A stretch of 64,000 nt of DNA from Polyodon spathula (taxonomy: Eukaryota > Chordata > Actinopteri > Acipenseriformes > Polyodontidae). The notes under the pieces were generated by a model. It was not told the origin of the DNA and made no database searches. It saw only the letters and a program-made list of their open reading frames with translations. The stretch covers positions 63,609,145-63,673,144 of the forward strand of contig NC_054537.1 in assembly GCF_017654505.1 (NCBI RefSeq), read 5' to 3'. A program made the translations under genes and the position numbers. Below, in pieces: positions 47,420 through 59,236 of the stretch; position 1 is the first letter of the stretch, and each line of letters begins with the position of its first letter.

Positions 47420-47515
47420 CACTTCTAAATCACGTTTTTATCCGCTATCGCAGCGGTTCACTAATGCTGTCATTTTTGCACTAGCGATAGCGGCTGCGCA
47501 TATAAATAGGGCCCT
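47420..47515. repeat. short inverted repeat around agcgatagcgg
   Basis: ccgctatcgcagcggttcac (47442-47461) is followed by ctagcgatagcggctgcgca (47482-47501). The cores ccgctatcgc and gcgatagcgg are exact reverse complements about 30 bases apart. It could be one arm pair of a MITE. Confidence 0.55.
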
Positions 47516-48036
47516 ATGTGTTTTTAAAATAATTTCTGAGAGAAACAAAATACAGTAACATACAGTTAGTACACTTATTTCATAGCAGGAACTTCAGTTC
47601 ACATGCTAAACAAAGGAAGCTGCATTTTAGGCTTTTCACATTTGCTTTACATTGAGGCAGAACCAGCTCCTCATAAGACCTTTGTTCAATCCGATGAGTC
47701 TGGAAAGGAAAAAGTGTGGAAAACTGGTGAGCCGAGAGCCAGGGGTGCAAACTGCAGCCTAGCAAGCATAGTCCAAACTAGCTTAAGTGCAAAGAGCTCT
47801 ATTATTATTTTCTGACCTTAACCTTCATTTGTTTATTCCCCTAGAGCTGTTTTTTAGAGCAGCAAGTGTAGACACTGTTGTGTATCAGGAAGAGATACAG
47901 GGCTACGTTCTCAAAGAGCTTTACTCATCATTATCAAAATTTTTCATAAAGGAAAAAAACGTAACCAATAAAAGTGCCAATTGTAAACAAGTTATTTCTA
48001 GTTTAAAATATGGAATTGTACAAAAAGATAGCGAGG

Positions 48037-48125
48037 TAAGAACATAAGAAGAACATAAGAAAGTTTATAAACGAGAGGAGGCCATTCGGCGCATCTTGCT
48101 TGTTTGGTTGTTAGTAGCCTTGAGG
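48037..48125 (-). mobile_element. CR1 LINE 3' end, severely truncated
   Basis: gaacataagaaagtttataa, then acgagaggaggccattcggc and gtttggttgttagtagcc match the 3' end of the CR1-like fragment at 26914-26975. The doubled octamer aacataag at the left is the short 3'-terminal repeat expected of CR1. Only the last 90 or so bases remain. Confidence 0.7.
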
Positions 48126-48659
48126 TAGGTAGGCCTTGAGGAGACATGTCTTTCTTATATGGGACGACAAAAGACAACACAGCATATGAACCACCAAATA
48201 AGGTAAAATTGAGGGGAAAAGAATGGCTGTGAAGGACCGCAAAAGTTAAATTACTATACTGGCTCTTTACAGGCTGGCTGATCACAGGCTATTTTAACTT
48301 GTTAATACCAGTTTCCCTGTTAATACTTCAGTACCAGATTAACATAATTCTGTAATTCTTTCTCTGTGTATAAAAGTGGATTTACTTCAATTCTAGACAT
48401 ATGTCTAATGGTTTTCATCAAATAACATATCAGAGGATTGTTGACAGCAATAGGTGTACAATACTCCACTCCAATATTTAGAATAAACATTTTGAGATAT
48501 ACGTGTCTCTGGAATGCATGTATGGATGATACGATACGCGTTTGTAAATGAAGTATCACTATGGAATTCAACGCTATTTTTTGTATTCAACATTGGATTA
48601 TACAAACTCGCTTGTCAACACACAATTTGTTCTGATAATCTTTTTTTATTCCACGGAGG

Positions 48660-48740
48660 AAGGAATTTGCATATTGTACATTCACTGGCCACATTATTAG
48701 GGACCCTCACAGGAGTTGTAGTGGCAATGACTTGATAAGA
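48660..48740. mobile_element. possible DNA-transposon end
   Basis: tacattcactggccacatta followed by ttagggaccc resembles the start of a dispersed fish repeat (actggccactttattagg) that I recall from other genomes. The other end was not found. Confidence 0.3.
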
Positions 48741-48904
48741 TGCCTTTCAGCGTTATGTGGGAATGTGTGGCTCATTCCTCCTGGAGTACAGAAATATCTG
48801 CATGTTAGATGGTGGCGTTATCTTCTTTAAACTCAACATTATCTGAAGAGTTGTTAAGCAAATTGAGCATTATTTGTCCTTCCAAGAAATCAATGGACCC
48901 AACT

Positions 48905-48965
48905 ATAACCCTGTGGCAGGGACACGGGAACTAGGGGTGCTGGGGGTGCAACAGCATCTCCTGTT
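48905..48965. mobile_element. possible relative of the hAT MITE at 1752
   Basis: gggaactaggggtgctgggg followed by gtgcaacagcatc parallels tgggactaggggtgtggaag with caccccc at 1761-1787. Only the left part is visible. Confidence 0.35.
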
Positions 48966-49443
48966 TTGAAGTACGGGAGTGCTGTGCACCTAATGTTTGT
49001 GAATGCTAGTTTTGTGAATCTTATGAGCTGTGTGTGCAGTGCACCGTGCCTTTTTACATTGCTTTTAAACAGAAACCATAATAGAGCAATCAGCACTTAC
49101 TGTCACACAGGGGCGGGATATTATATAAATTGCATGGTTCCAATCTGGCAAAAGTCAGTTAGTAGTTGGAACGCATTAGGCACAAGTGCATATGTTATGA
49201 TAAAAGTCTGTGTGATGTATTGAAAGTGCTGATAGCATTTGAAGGGTATGTTTATGTATTGGTTGGAACGCCCCTGACATGCTCTTGAGAGTTAATGGTG
49301 AAAGACATGGAGCTGCAACTGTTCACTGGCACCCTGGTTCTGATGCTGAAATAAACAAGTTAAAAGCTGACCTGTTCCCTGCCGAGTATGAACCAAAAAC
49401 ATACTCACACACACCCGACATAATAGTCTGAATACTGGCAAAT

Positions 49444-49547
49444 CTTAAGATTTACTGGTAAATGTTGTCATTTACCAAGCAAACCGGTAAATGTCCGAAA
49501 TAAACATGATAACCTTTTACTTCGGACATTTACCGGCAAATCTCAAG
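49444..49547. mobile_element. palindromic MITE, family A (copy 2)
   Basis: The left arm cttaagatttactggtaaatg-type (49444-49464) and the right arm (49527-49547; reverse complement cttgagatttgccggtaaat) pair at 18 of 21 positions. An inner arm ccggtaaatgtccgaaataa (49484 on) also pairs with ttacttcggacatttaccgg (49517 on). The same modules occur at 9883-9999 in TBX20 intron 5. Confidence 0.7.
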
Positions 49548-50010
49548 AATAACCAAAAGGCTTTGGATAATGACCAAATGTATGGCTTTGCCGCCATTGT
49601 AAGGCTTCAGTTCTGTTTAACTCCAAGTGCCACAAGAGTCTACCATGCTGAATAAGTAAGTAAATATATCTATTCAAAGTCTTTGTGGAATTTCGTGTCA
49701 TAACCAAACTGTGTCTGAAAAGCAATCTATTTCTTCATAATTTTGGACATTTTTCACCTTATGTTGACATTTACTGATAAAAAATAACATTGACCAGATT
49801 CAGACTTTTACTGTACAGTAGAACACTTATTGAAAATGTCCCAAAAAATAATTTTTTTGTAAATTCTCAGCAGCATTACATTGTAAAATCAGCTTGTCAC
49901 AAATGCCGCTAACTGGAGTTGCTGCTTTGTGGAGCAATATTAAAAACACAGGCACACAGTGACATTCTGGCCATGGTAGATGTCCATTTCCTACGTTGGC
50001 CCTGAACTGC

Positions 50011-50191
50011 AAAACACAAACACAAATCAAAAAATGCAAATACAAATTGAAAATACAAATACAAACCTAAAAACACAAATACAAATAAAAAAAAAAACAC
50101 ACACATACAAATCAGAAAACGCAAATACAAATAAAAAAAACACAAATACAAATTGAAAAAAAAATACCAGTTGAAAAACATAAATACAAAC
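50011..50191. repeat. A-rich degenerate tandem array
   Basis: Irregular repeats of cacaaatacaaat and aaaaacac-type units separated by A runs, about 180 bases. The long open frames across it are by-products of low complexity. Confidence 0.85.
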
Positions 50192-50885
50192 AGCCCACAA
50201 CGCAAAGGAAGTAACGACTGAGGCCACTCCCTCAGATACCCCAGCACAGCCCACCTGTTTCTGGAGAAGCTGAAGCAGTTTAGAAAGCGCAAGTTGAGTC
50301 TTTGGTAACTTAGTTGGTCGTGGTATATTTCTGTCAGTATTATAATTGGTATTGCAACGGTAATTATCATGTTTACCATAGATTCGTTTTGGGTACAGTA
50401 ATACTAGCGGTTAAAAACTACTATTTTAGTTAAACAACATTTGACTTGTTTTTTTGTAGCTCAAAAAAGTCCAATTCAATTCCTTTGAAGTTCTAGTTGT
50501 TTTCAAAAAGCATCATTTGTGGTTTACACGATGACATTGAGGTTAGTGCAATTTCAACGCGTGAGGATCATATAATTAACTGATAACATCTTCCCAACAG
50601 GCTGCAAGATGAAACTTTTTAAAGTAAAGCCAATAAGTGTAAAGGGGTATTAGAAATGAGAACTGCTCAAGTGGGACATAGTCTCCTTAAGTAGAGATAA
50701 GCAGCATCTTTCACAGTTATCTGCCCATAAGAAACTATGAATCCTTTAATTATCCTTTGGTTGGACTGACAGAAAACAATGGTAAAAAAAAAAAAAGCAG
50801 TAAAACTGGTTTGTGCTTAAACCTGTTATATTAGTATCCATAGTTTCAATACATGTATTTCAGCACATTAAACAAGCATTGGAAA

Positions 50886-50946
50886 ATGGATCAGAGATTT
50901 CCTTTATCCTGATTGGTCAATACGAGTGCTTAAATCTCTGATAAAG
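50886..50946. repeat. short inverted repeat (atcagagattt)
   Basis: atcagagattt (about 50890) and aaatctctgat (about 50932) are exact reverse complements, with a tcctttatc/gataaagga pair alongside. It could be a tiny MITE or a fortuitous hairpin. Confidence 0.5.
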
Positions 50947-51889
50947 GACTGTGGTGTTAGGTTAAATATAGTAGTGTGTATTAGTTTTTGTTGAATTGGA
51001 TGTTTAATATACAGGTCAAAGGACAAGGGATATGGTATCTAGGGAGGAGATGTTCTATTGTTTAAATAGAGCCGTGATTAGAGGGCATTATTGTTTAAAT
51101 AATCAATAACCAATAAAAATCCATGTATGCATAATAGTTCTTTAGTTTAGGAAGTTTGTATGATTTAAATGGAGGCAGCATTAAGTCAATTGAATAGACT
51201 TTATTGATTTAATGAGTTAAAAGAAATCAAATGATTCTTAACCTAAAATAACAAAAGTGATTAAGTAACAGGAAGCAGTTTTAATTTGTATCTGAAAAAT
51301 CTACAACACAAGAAAATGGGGACCACTGATAATAATAGGTTAGTAAATGAGAATAGAAATCTTTGGGTTGTCACTACTTTAGCATCCTTTAAACAATATT
51401 TAAAAAATAAATCACAGAAGTGAATAGACATTTCAATGAAGTACAGGTCAAAGTTAGAAAACAGTTTACTGTTAGAGGGAACTATGTGATTGTGTATGGA
51501 GTGTAACATTGTTACACCATCAAGAGCAACGTATGGAAGAAAGAACCGGTAACTGAAAAAAAAAAAAAAATGAAATCTTATTCAACAATACATCTTTCAA
51601 AACTTGTTGTATAACAAAAAACTACATAATATTCCACATTGTTTTATTTACATAGTCAGTATTTCCACTGGCTCAGAAACTGTATCATTAAGTTTACAAA
51701 ACTGCTCAGTATTATCGAGGGATTTGGAAGGTGTGCGTGTGTTTATTTTCAACAGTCTTACTTTCAGGTTTGTCTTGATGAAGTGTAAAAGAACGATCAG
51801 TCAGAAAGATTAACTCTGTTGAGGGCTGAGGGCTAGACTTTCGGGAATCTGATTAAAAGTAGGTAGAGCAGGCCAAAAACAGAAGAGGG

Positions 51890-52110
51890 CTTCCTCGTGC
51901 CTCCAACCAAGCAGAAAATCTCTGTGAAATTAGTTAACATAATGACAGCCATCAGGAGCTTTCCTCCAGCGCCACGGGGAGCCAGAGGGGGAGCTCTTGC
52001 ACTCATTCATTATTTAGCCACTTTCACAGGTAATAACATCGCCCTTGTCATCATTCCCGCTTCTATCCAAGAGGGCCCCACATCTGGGGTTACTGGGCTA
52101 GAAACAGATT
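51890..52110. promoter_or_regulatory. candidate conserved non-coding element
   Basis: Repeat-free block with GC near 50 percent in AT-rich surroundings: gttaacataatgacagccat, cattcattatttagccactt and caggtaataacatcgccctt. It is open in one frame (87 codons, 51897-52160) but without splice or domain support, so non-coding conservation seems likelier than an exon. Confidence 0.38.
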
Positions 52111-52314
52111 TAAGTGCACACAGACAAGAAATATGTTACCAACAATTTTATTGGAATTAAAACGGAGGAGAAAAATGAATACGATTTATGTATGAAAAAA
52201 TAACTAGAGTGAATGAAAGTAAAAAGTAACTTAGACTGGAAAAGGTCTGCATTGTAGTACATCAATTCAATTATAGTACATTTTTGGAGAATACTTGTTG
52301 CAGGTGTAAGCATA

Positions 52315-53084
52315 ATATAACCAAGTAATTGTTAAAATGGATATCAGAATTTGAGTGGTATTTCTCTGAAATGGCTTATTATTCTACAGAAATAATAATA
52401 AATATTTAATATCTTAAAATTCCATGTCACCCATATCTAACCCAGACTAAAGCAGCCAAAGATTATTTATAGATGTAAGATCTGGCAGCATTTAGTAAAC
52501 AGATATCACGTTTCTTTTGGTATGGTTCAAGGTTACATATGTCTATCACAGGTGTCTAAAACAGCCCCTTAGAACAGACTATATGAAAAGTTATGTTTAA
52601 TCTATATGTTTACTACAATGGTACAGTACATTTGCAGTAGCACTATTATTTTGGAATGGATTAATGCTTGTGTATTGCTTAAAACATAACTGCATTAAAG
52701 ATATTATTTTAAATTGTATCACTCTCCTCTCGTATTAAGCTTTTGTTCCAGATCACAAATTGTGTTATACAGTCTATAATAGACAAATTAATATATAAAA
52801 AAAAGTATTTAGTACAATTAATGTTTTAAAATGCAGCAAACTTTACACTGGTTTGAAAAGCACAGTAAATCTGTATCTAAAATATATTTAGAAACATGAT
52901 TCATTCAGAATAAGTAATCTCTATTGAATGTTAATAAATGCCTAAAATGTCCAAAATCATATGCCTTCATTAGCAAAACAATTGATAATTAGCTGCAACT
53001 GGAGAACATGACCAAAAAAAAAGTCAATTAAAAATAAAGGGCAACCGATCCGTTGAGTCAGTCCGTGCTCTACTAATCATAAAT

Positions 53085-53085
<1 letters not shown>
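52315..53085. other. intergenic, nothing recognised
   Basis: AT-rich DNA with no gene or mobile element recognised. Confidence 0.45.

Positions 53086-53151
<66 letters not shown>
53086..53151. repeat. 66-base poly-C run
   Basis: An uninterrupted C homopolymer, the longest in the window. A second short C run lies at 53231-53241. Confidence 0.95.
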
Positions 53152-53153
<2 letters not shown>

Positions 53154-53525
53154 GTGTCCCGACACAGGCTTATGTTAAACAAAATTAAGATAAGCTCCAA
53201 GAAAAAATATATAGCCAGAATAGTATGCTACCCCCCCCCCCTTACCCCCATTGAGGCTACGATAAACTACTGGCTATTAACTTAAATTTGCCGGAAGCTG
53301 AATTAAACTTAAAAGTCTTAAGCACAACTTGACTCCACAGCAATTATCTACAAGTTAATTATTTTGTCTTTTAAGTGGTGCTATGACCAAACACAGCACT
53401 GATTGAAAAAAAAAAAAAAAAAAAAAAACAAACATTTATGCAGTTATTTAGAGTCAAGATTATTTGATCAAAACAGGTGTTCCACAAAAGCAGGGTGTCA
53501 CATGGTTTAGAGTTCCGTCATTCCT

Positions 53526-53692
53526 TGACATCCACTGTCACTTTGTCCCTGGTCATTAGCTGTCGGTCTCTGATGTCCACTTTCACTTTGTCCCTGGTCA
53601 TTAACTATCGTTCCCTGAAGTCCACTTTCACTTTGTCCCAGGTCATTAGCTGTCGGTCCCTGACGTCCACTTTCACTTTGTCCTAGGTCATT
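53526..53692. repeat. 45-bp minisatellite, about 3.7 units
   Basis: Unit core gtccactttcactttgtccc followed by tggtcattagctgtcggtcc and ctga. Copies differ at a few positions. Because 45 is a multiple of three, it stays open in both directions and yields spurious repeated peptides. Confidence 0.9.
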
Positions 53693-54690
53693 ATCTCTTA
53701 TTACCTGTGACGGCATTTACATGATCATGTCAAACATGTTTTATCAGTTTTGCTTGTAAGCATGGATCACACTCTTTAACAAGAGTCCAAATAAACTTGT
53801 GGAGGAGCGACTGGAACGCTCCTGCAGAAAAAAGCAGGATCTGGGTACACTGTGATGTTTGAAAGAAATTCTTATTTTTCCCGGCGCTTTCAAGTAAAAG
53901 TTTAGAAATTCCAAACACAGTCATAGGGTCACACAGGTAGAACATATAGTTGTAGTTGTGTGTCTCAAAGTTAGATTCGTACACAAACTAGCGACCTGAA
54001 AAGTATGAGACTACAGCACAGGCAAAGGTCATTTCAAGCTTTCCAGTTTAACCTCTCAATGTGCCATTCTTGATGGTTTCAGTCTCAATACATTATACCT
54101 TAGTAGCTGAAAGTAAACAAATTACCTTCTCAGAAATCTTGAAACGGAATGAAAACAGCAACAGAAGATCTCACGTATGGTTCATTTGTGTCCCTTTAGT
54201 ATCATAGTCTCGCATTCATTTACACAGGTCTCTCATCTTTCAAAATGCACCAAGCCCAAGCTTTGTGTTCCATAGAATTCGGCATCTGTCAGGCTTGATT
54301 GATCCAATTGATTTTACACGCAAAGTTTATTTTACAAGTGCTGTTTAAAGTAATTTTATTCAAAGTAAAACAGGTTTAAAATGACACTCAGTACTGCATC
54401 TCCAGCCTTGCCGCACCATGTATTTGCTGTATTTATCACATACCTCGTGTATAGTCGCACATACTGATAAGTCATCTCTTGATCACTCGATTTACCACCA
54501 AACTCCCCAATAATTCTATCCAAGTCCTTATTTTATTATTAAAACATCTCAGAAAGCTTTGCAAATGTCCACGAGATGCAGAAGCAGCCATCTTGGTTGT
54601 TTATGTCTGTGGTGAAAGGACTATCCCGTTTTGTTCAGATCCGCCTCCTTTTTTTCCCCTGGCTTTTTTCAGAATGACGCCATTTTGATG

Positions 54691-54775
54691 ATGTCGGACA
54701 GGGTCCGACATTGGAACGGAACAGGAATTTTGGAATGTCGGACCTGGTCTGACATAGGACCGCAAAGAGTTAATG
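54691..54775 (-). mobile_element. piggyBac-like element end with doubled palindrome
   Basis: Two 21-base near-palindromes, one beginning atgtcggacagggtccgaca (54691) and one beginning atgtcggacctggtctgaca (54735), are followed by ggaccgcaaagagttaa. On the minus strand this reads TTAACTCTTTGCGGTCC, resembling the TTAA-flanked CCCTTTG.. ends of piggyBac/Looper-type elements. No matching opposite end was found within reach, so it may be a solitary end. Confidence 0.5.
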
Positions 54776-56256
54776 TAAACATTGTTTAATCCCTCCTACG
54801 AAGACATGTCATTTTCATTGACCAGGTTTCCATTGTGTGAGATCGAATCTCACAGACCTTTTCTGCCTTTGTTCACGGTATGTGGTTTCTGAATGTTGGA
54901 GCAGATATCTGATAAAGGGGCCTGTCAGTATTGCTAAGCTCCTTTTCTTGGTATCACGCCATTTATCTTGTCAAGAGTCTGTAGAGTGGGAAAAGGGTGG
55001 AGCACTTTGCTGTAGGTAGAGGAGTGAGAAGTTGGGGCTGACAGGTCCTGTCTCGAACTTCATTCAAGCTGCTCACCTTGAGCCTTTCCAGTTTCACCCT
55101 GCTCTTGGTTCCTGCTGCTGCTGGACAGGGGCAATCTGTGTCTTCACTGGGCCTCTTCTCATAGTCAGCAATGAGATTATGTTGTCAAGGGAGTGGCTGA
55201 CATTAGAGAACCATTACCATATACTGTCTTTATGGATTACATCTGTTATTTGGGTTTACAAATACTTACTAATTACATTTGACCTGGTCCCATAAACTTC
55301 ACAAAGAGCAACACAATGCAGATCAGAAAAGATGGCAAGCAGGGGAAAGCACTGGGCAACTCTAATAGGCTATTTACAGCAGAACAACATGGAAAAGAGG
55401 ACAGCCCTTTAGTGCTGTGTATCTATTATCTGTGTTTTAATCAGGTAAGACTGTGAGAACCTGATGCAAGCATTAGACAGAACATTTGTCTGCTTGACTT
55501 AGGGGTTATAGCCAATACCCCACCAGGATAAGCCACAGCTGTTTTTTTTTTCTTACATTATTTTTGGGCATTGGGGAATGTTCCATTACTTATCATACTT
55601 ATACACTCATCCCATATACCATCCTGTGGGTACATAGAGTATTCCTGTTGTTATCCATACATTTGAAACAATCACCTTCACCTTCCAAACCATAGATGTG
55701 CTTCTTACCTGCTGAATACCCTACACAAATTCAGGCTTAACAGGGCAGCTCTCAGTGGGTGTTGAAAATGGTGCTGCTGTTCAATGCACTGCAGGGTTTC
55801 TCACAGCTCATATCAGGAGGACCAGAGCGAATGAAAACAAAACAAAAAAACAAAGAAAACAGCATTCATAGTTACTCTGTTTTCTAATGTATAATATCTT
55901 CTCTTAATTATTCAAACTTTTCAGCCTCTTTACAGATCCCACTGGCTCTGTTCATTATTGGTGATTTTCATTTTATGCCAGAGGAAATTTATATATATTC
56001 TGATACTCCTTGTGACATGACCTTTTCTCAGGCACAATTAATTAATCTCTGTTATCCGGTGTGGCAAAGTGGTGCACAGTGAGTGGCAAATAATGTACAT
56101 AAGAAGCTATTTTTACTCCCAAAAGTGAATCCATAAACTAAATAGAATGCCCCTATACCAGGGCTTGCAGTCCCAAACAAAAATACACCCCAATAACATC
56201 AATCCTCCATGCACGAAACTCTGCTCTGTGATCGTGGTCTGAGTGTCTGTGCTTCA
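54776..56256. other. intergenic, nothing recognised
   Basis: Mixed-composition DNA. No gene or repeat family was recognised. Confidence 0.45.
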
Positions 56257-56282
56257 CTGTGCTGTGCTGTGCTGTGCTGTGC
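56257..56282. repeat. (CTGTG)5 microsatellite
   Basis: Five pentanucleotide units. Confidence 0.95.
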
Positions 56283-57519
56283 AGTGATGTGGTGAAATTT
56301 GTACCACCAAACTCCTTCCTGCAATCAGCCCGTTGCCTTGGTTTATCCAATCACTGCCTGACCTGTATCTGATCGCAATGGAGTTGTTTAGAATCTTTCT
56401 CCAAGATGGTCCCACCGCCGAGTCGACCCATCTATGGGGAAGTGTACTACCAACCTTACCCGGCACTCTTTCCGATCGGGAGGGAGATTTCAGCATCGAT
56501 TGGGATTGAGAAGATTAAAAGCCACACAAGAACCATCAATGTTTAATTACTTTTAACACAATACAGTACCCTTCAAACCTGTGTCCCAGTACTTGTTGGT
56601 GGGTAACAAAGTTGAGAAATTGAATAAAAAAATTATCTTGGATTCTGCGAGAATTCTCAGACTTAAATTTAGTGACAAATAGCCAATCAGTCAAAGCAAG
56701 ATCATGGTTTCTATTGTGTTTCTATTGACAAAAGCAAATTCACTATACATATGCACAACAAGATATCCCAGATGACATAGCATGGGGTGGAGGTACTGCA
56801 CTTCCAAGAAAATTAAACTGAGTGCATCATCTGTCTTATGGAAGTTATATACTACCTCCGCACGGAGCATTCTGCTTGTTCACACACAGACGTTTCTTAT
56901 CAGTTGTCGATGAGGTCCTGTCTAAGCCTGGAGACAGTCAGTTTCCTCCTGCACCACTACACTAGTCTACAATGGAGCCAGTCAGGATGATAAGGTGTGG
57001 GGACAGTTTACTAGGAGCCTGGCCTATCAGATACCCTGAGTGGCTTTGGGCCAACGCTTTCCCACTGTGGCCAACTCTAGATAGCCCAGTTACAGGCAAG
57101 GGGATAATGAACAGGCAGTGAGAAAAAAACACAGCTCATTGCAGCTTTAGTTTGGAAGTCCTTTGGGAGTTCTGCCTCAGACTTAATGTATTGCACCGGT
57201 AGATGGTTATTCATAAACAAAATTCTACTAGAATAAATCTACAAATTGTAAATATATACCTAAACTTGTGGAAATAGTATAAAATACAATATCGCTTTTC
57301 TGTTTAAATCTGCAGCATCTCACAATCATGTTTGATTTCACTAAAATCTGATTCCTGGCTAAATGTTTACTACATTCTTACATTCTTTACTTTTAGGCAT
57401 TTTATTTTTTAATTCTGGGAACATTTTACAGTAAACATGTATATAGCTAATATTTTCAACATGTTGTCTGGGGGGTACAATTCATTTGAAATATGGAAGC
57501 AAATATTTTTTTAATCAAA

Positions 57520-58582
57520 TGGACACCACACCATTAAAATGTGCCTGTGGCAGAGCAAAGCTCTGCCCTTTTAAATTGGCAGGGATGGGGTTAACTTCCC
57601 CTGCCTGCCTGGGTTTATTATGTTCAGGTGGCTGGGGTTGATTAGTTGATTAGGTTGATTAACGATCAATCAGCGCCCAGCCACCTGATATAAAAGGAGG
57701 CCTCAGCTTCTCATTTGGGAGAAGGGAGCTGAGGAAGCAGGTTGGTGTTTGTTTTGTGGTTTTTTGAATTTTCTAAATCCAGTGAAGGCATTGCCCAGCC
57801 TGGAAACTTTATTTTTGTGAGTTTTATTTTTGCTTTATTTGTGTTTGAGTATCTGTTATTTTGCCCTTGTGCACTTTATTTTTGTTTATTTATAATAAAA
57901 CAGTTATTTTTTTGAACTGCAGTCTGTCTCTGGGCCTCTATCCACTCGCCAGCCTGCCATAGTGCCACTATAACGACTATAGTAAATAAGTAGGTGTGAA
58001 AGGGAGGACCCTGTCTCTGGTTCTTACACAGATGTGTGCAGCTGGGATGCATAAAAGGAGACGCATTGCTAGGCAACCAATTAAGCAGGTAGGCTTGCCC
58101 GGCGCTGAGCTGATCGTGAGGTCAGGATTGGCTGGGGGGGCTTGCCTGGGGAGGCTGCACGCAGCTAAAAAGCATCTTGCACCACAACTCGGCACGACTG
58201 TACTGCAATGCTACACAGATGGGAGCTTTGTTTACATTGCGGAGGAGCATCTTCTCCACAGGATAACAGAACCCCTGTGAGGCCGGGTCTTCGGGAGCAA
58301 CAGCAGTAGGTTAGTTAGGGGATGTTGATCCCAATCAGTATAGAGGGTTTTGTAGTATAGTAGGTTCCTGGAACGGGACATCTCTTTTAATGTGGCTAGC
58401 ACTTGTCTTTTGTGGAAAACTTTTATTTCTAGCTTTTTTTTTGTTTTCTTTAGTAAATCTGACACTAGGGCTACCATTGCTGGTACCCTAGTGGCAGCAT
58501 CTCTGCGTTGACTAAATCTGTGCGACGTGTATCTGACTTATTATTCAGTGACGACCCATGCATGTAGCACTTCCCCGTTACA
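57520..58582 (+). mobile_element. LTR-like repeat, copy A (interrupted by a solo LTR)
   Basis: It shares ccacaccattaaaatgtgcc, then actatagtaaataagtaggt, gatgtgtgcagctgggac-type and ctaggcaaccaat with a second copy starting at 59237-59242. Both copies may start with TG. Copy A ends gcacttccccgttaca and is followed two bases later by tggtggcagcggtgggcg, a typical primer-binding-site-like sequence next to an LTR. Without the 421-base insertion it is about 640 bases. Boundaries are tentative. Confidence 0.5.
57546..57961 (+). mobile_element. 416-bp solo LTR with 5-bp target duplication
   Basis: The ends TGTGGCAG and CTGCCATA are a near-perfect 8-base inverted repeat (the expected CACA end mutated to CATA). 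The flanks GTGCC (57541-57545) and GTGCC (57962-57966) are a perfect 5-bp target duplication. Inside are a TATA box (tataaaag, 57689-57696) and a polyadenylation signal (aataaa, 57894-57899) at LTR-like spacing. No internal retroelement sequence remains, so it arose by LTR-LTR recombination. The 59242 copy shows the uninterrupted insertion site. Confidence 0.88.
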
Positions 58583-59236
58583 TATGGTGGCAGCGGTGGG
58601 CGTCACTGGTCCTGCTGAGTCAAGGCAGGATAGGCACAGAGCGTCTGGGTGCCAGGATGCATAGGCAGAACCAGCTGACGATCAGCAGCCCCCGGAGGCA
58701 CTGCTGATGGAGCAACTGGAGGCATGGGCAAGGCATATAGAGAGGCAGGAGCTGCCATCCCTGCCCATAGTAGGAGTAGCTGCTGCCCAAAGAGCCAGAG
58801 GAGGAGCTGTGTTCCAGATTAGGAGGAGCTGCTGTCCCGCGGGCTGAAGGAGGAGCTACTGTCCAGAGAGCCAACGAGGGGGAGACTGCCTCCACCACAG
58901 CCCCAACCAACACCCCTGGGCAACAGTCCGGCGCCTGTAAGTCTGAGCCCTTGACCTGTGCTCCCAGACACCTGACCTTGGTGTCTGGACCTCCCATCGC
59001 TGGGCTTGAGTCCCAGGTCGCCGCATCAGCAGGCATGGTTGTTCGGCCAGACTCCTGTTACGCTCCCCTTGGTGAACCAGATGTCTCTGCACTGTCACCG
59101 AGGTTCTCACCTCAGTTGGCAGCTGCAGCAGCCCTAACACAAGCCTGCACTCTGGTCGCCCGGTCCACACAGGCCCAGTCCCCTGTCACCATTTCTTCGT
59201 CTCTTTTCAGGTAGCACTGGAGACGACGCACTCACT
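58583..59236 (+). mobile_element. internal remnant of the LTR element
   Basis: It starts with tggtggcagcggtgggcg right after the LTR-like end, and reads in one frame with LLMEQLEAWARHIERQELPS, like a gag N-terminus, with stops. It is GC-rich. Only about 650 bases lie between the two LTR-like copies, so pol is missing. The assignment to an LTR retrotransposon rests on position and texture. Confidence 0.45.

Noticed and set aside
49909..50379. A 156-codon minus-strand frame rich in Phe and Val
   Set aside because: It is the translation of the A-rich degenerate array at 50011-50191.
53477..53716. Repeated peptides on both strands
   Set aside because: They are by-products of a 45-bp minisatellite whose period is a multiple of three.
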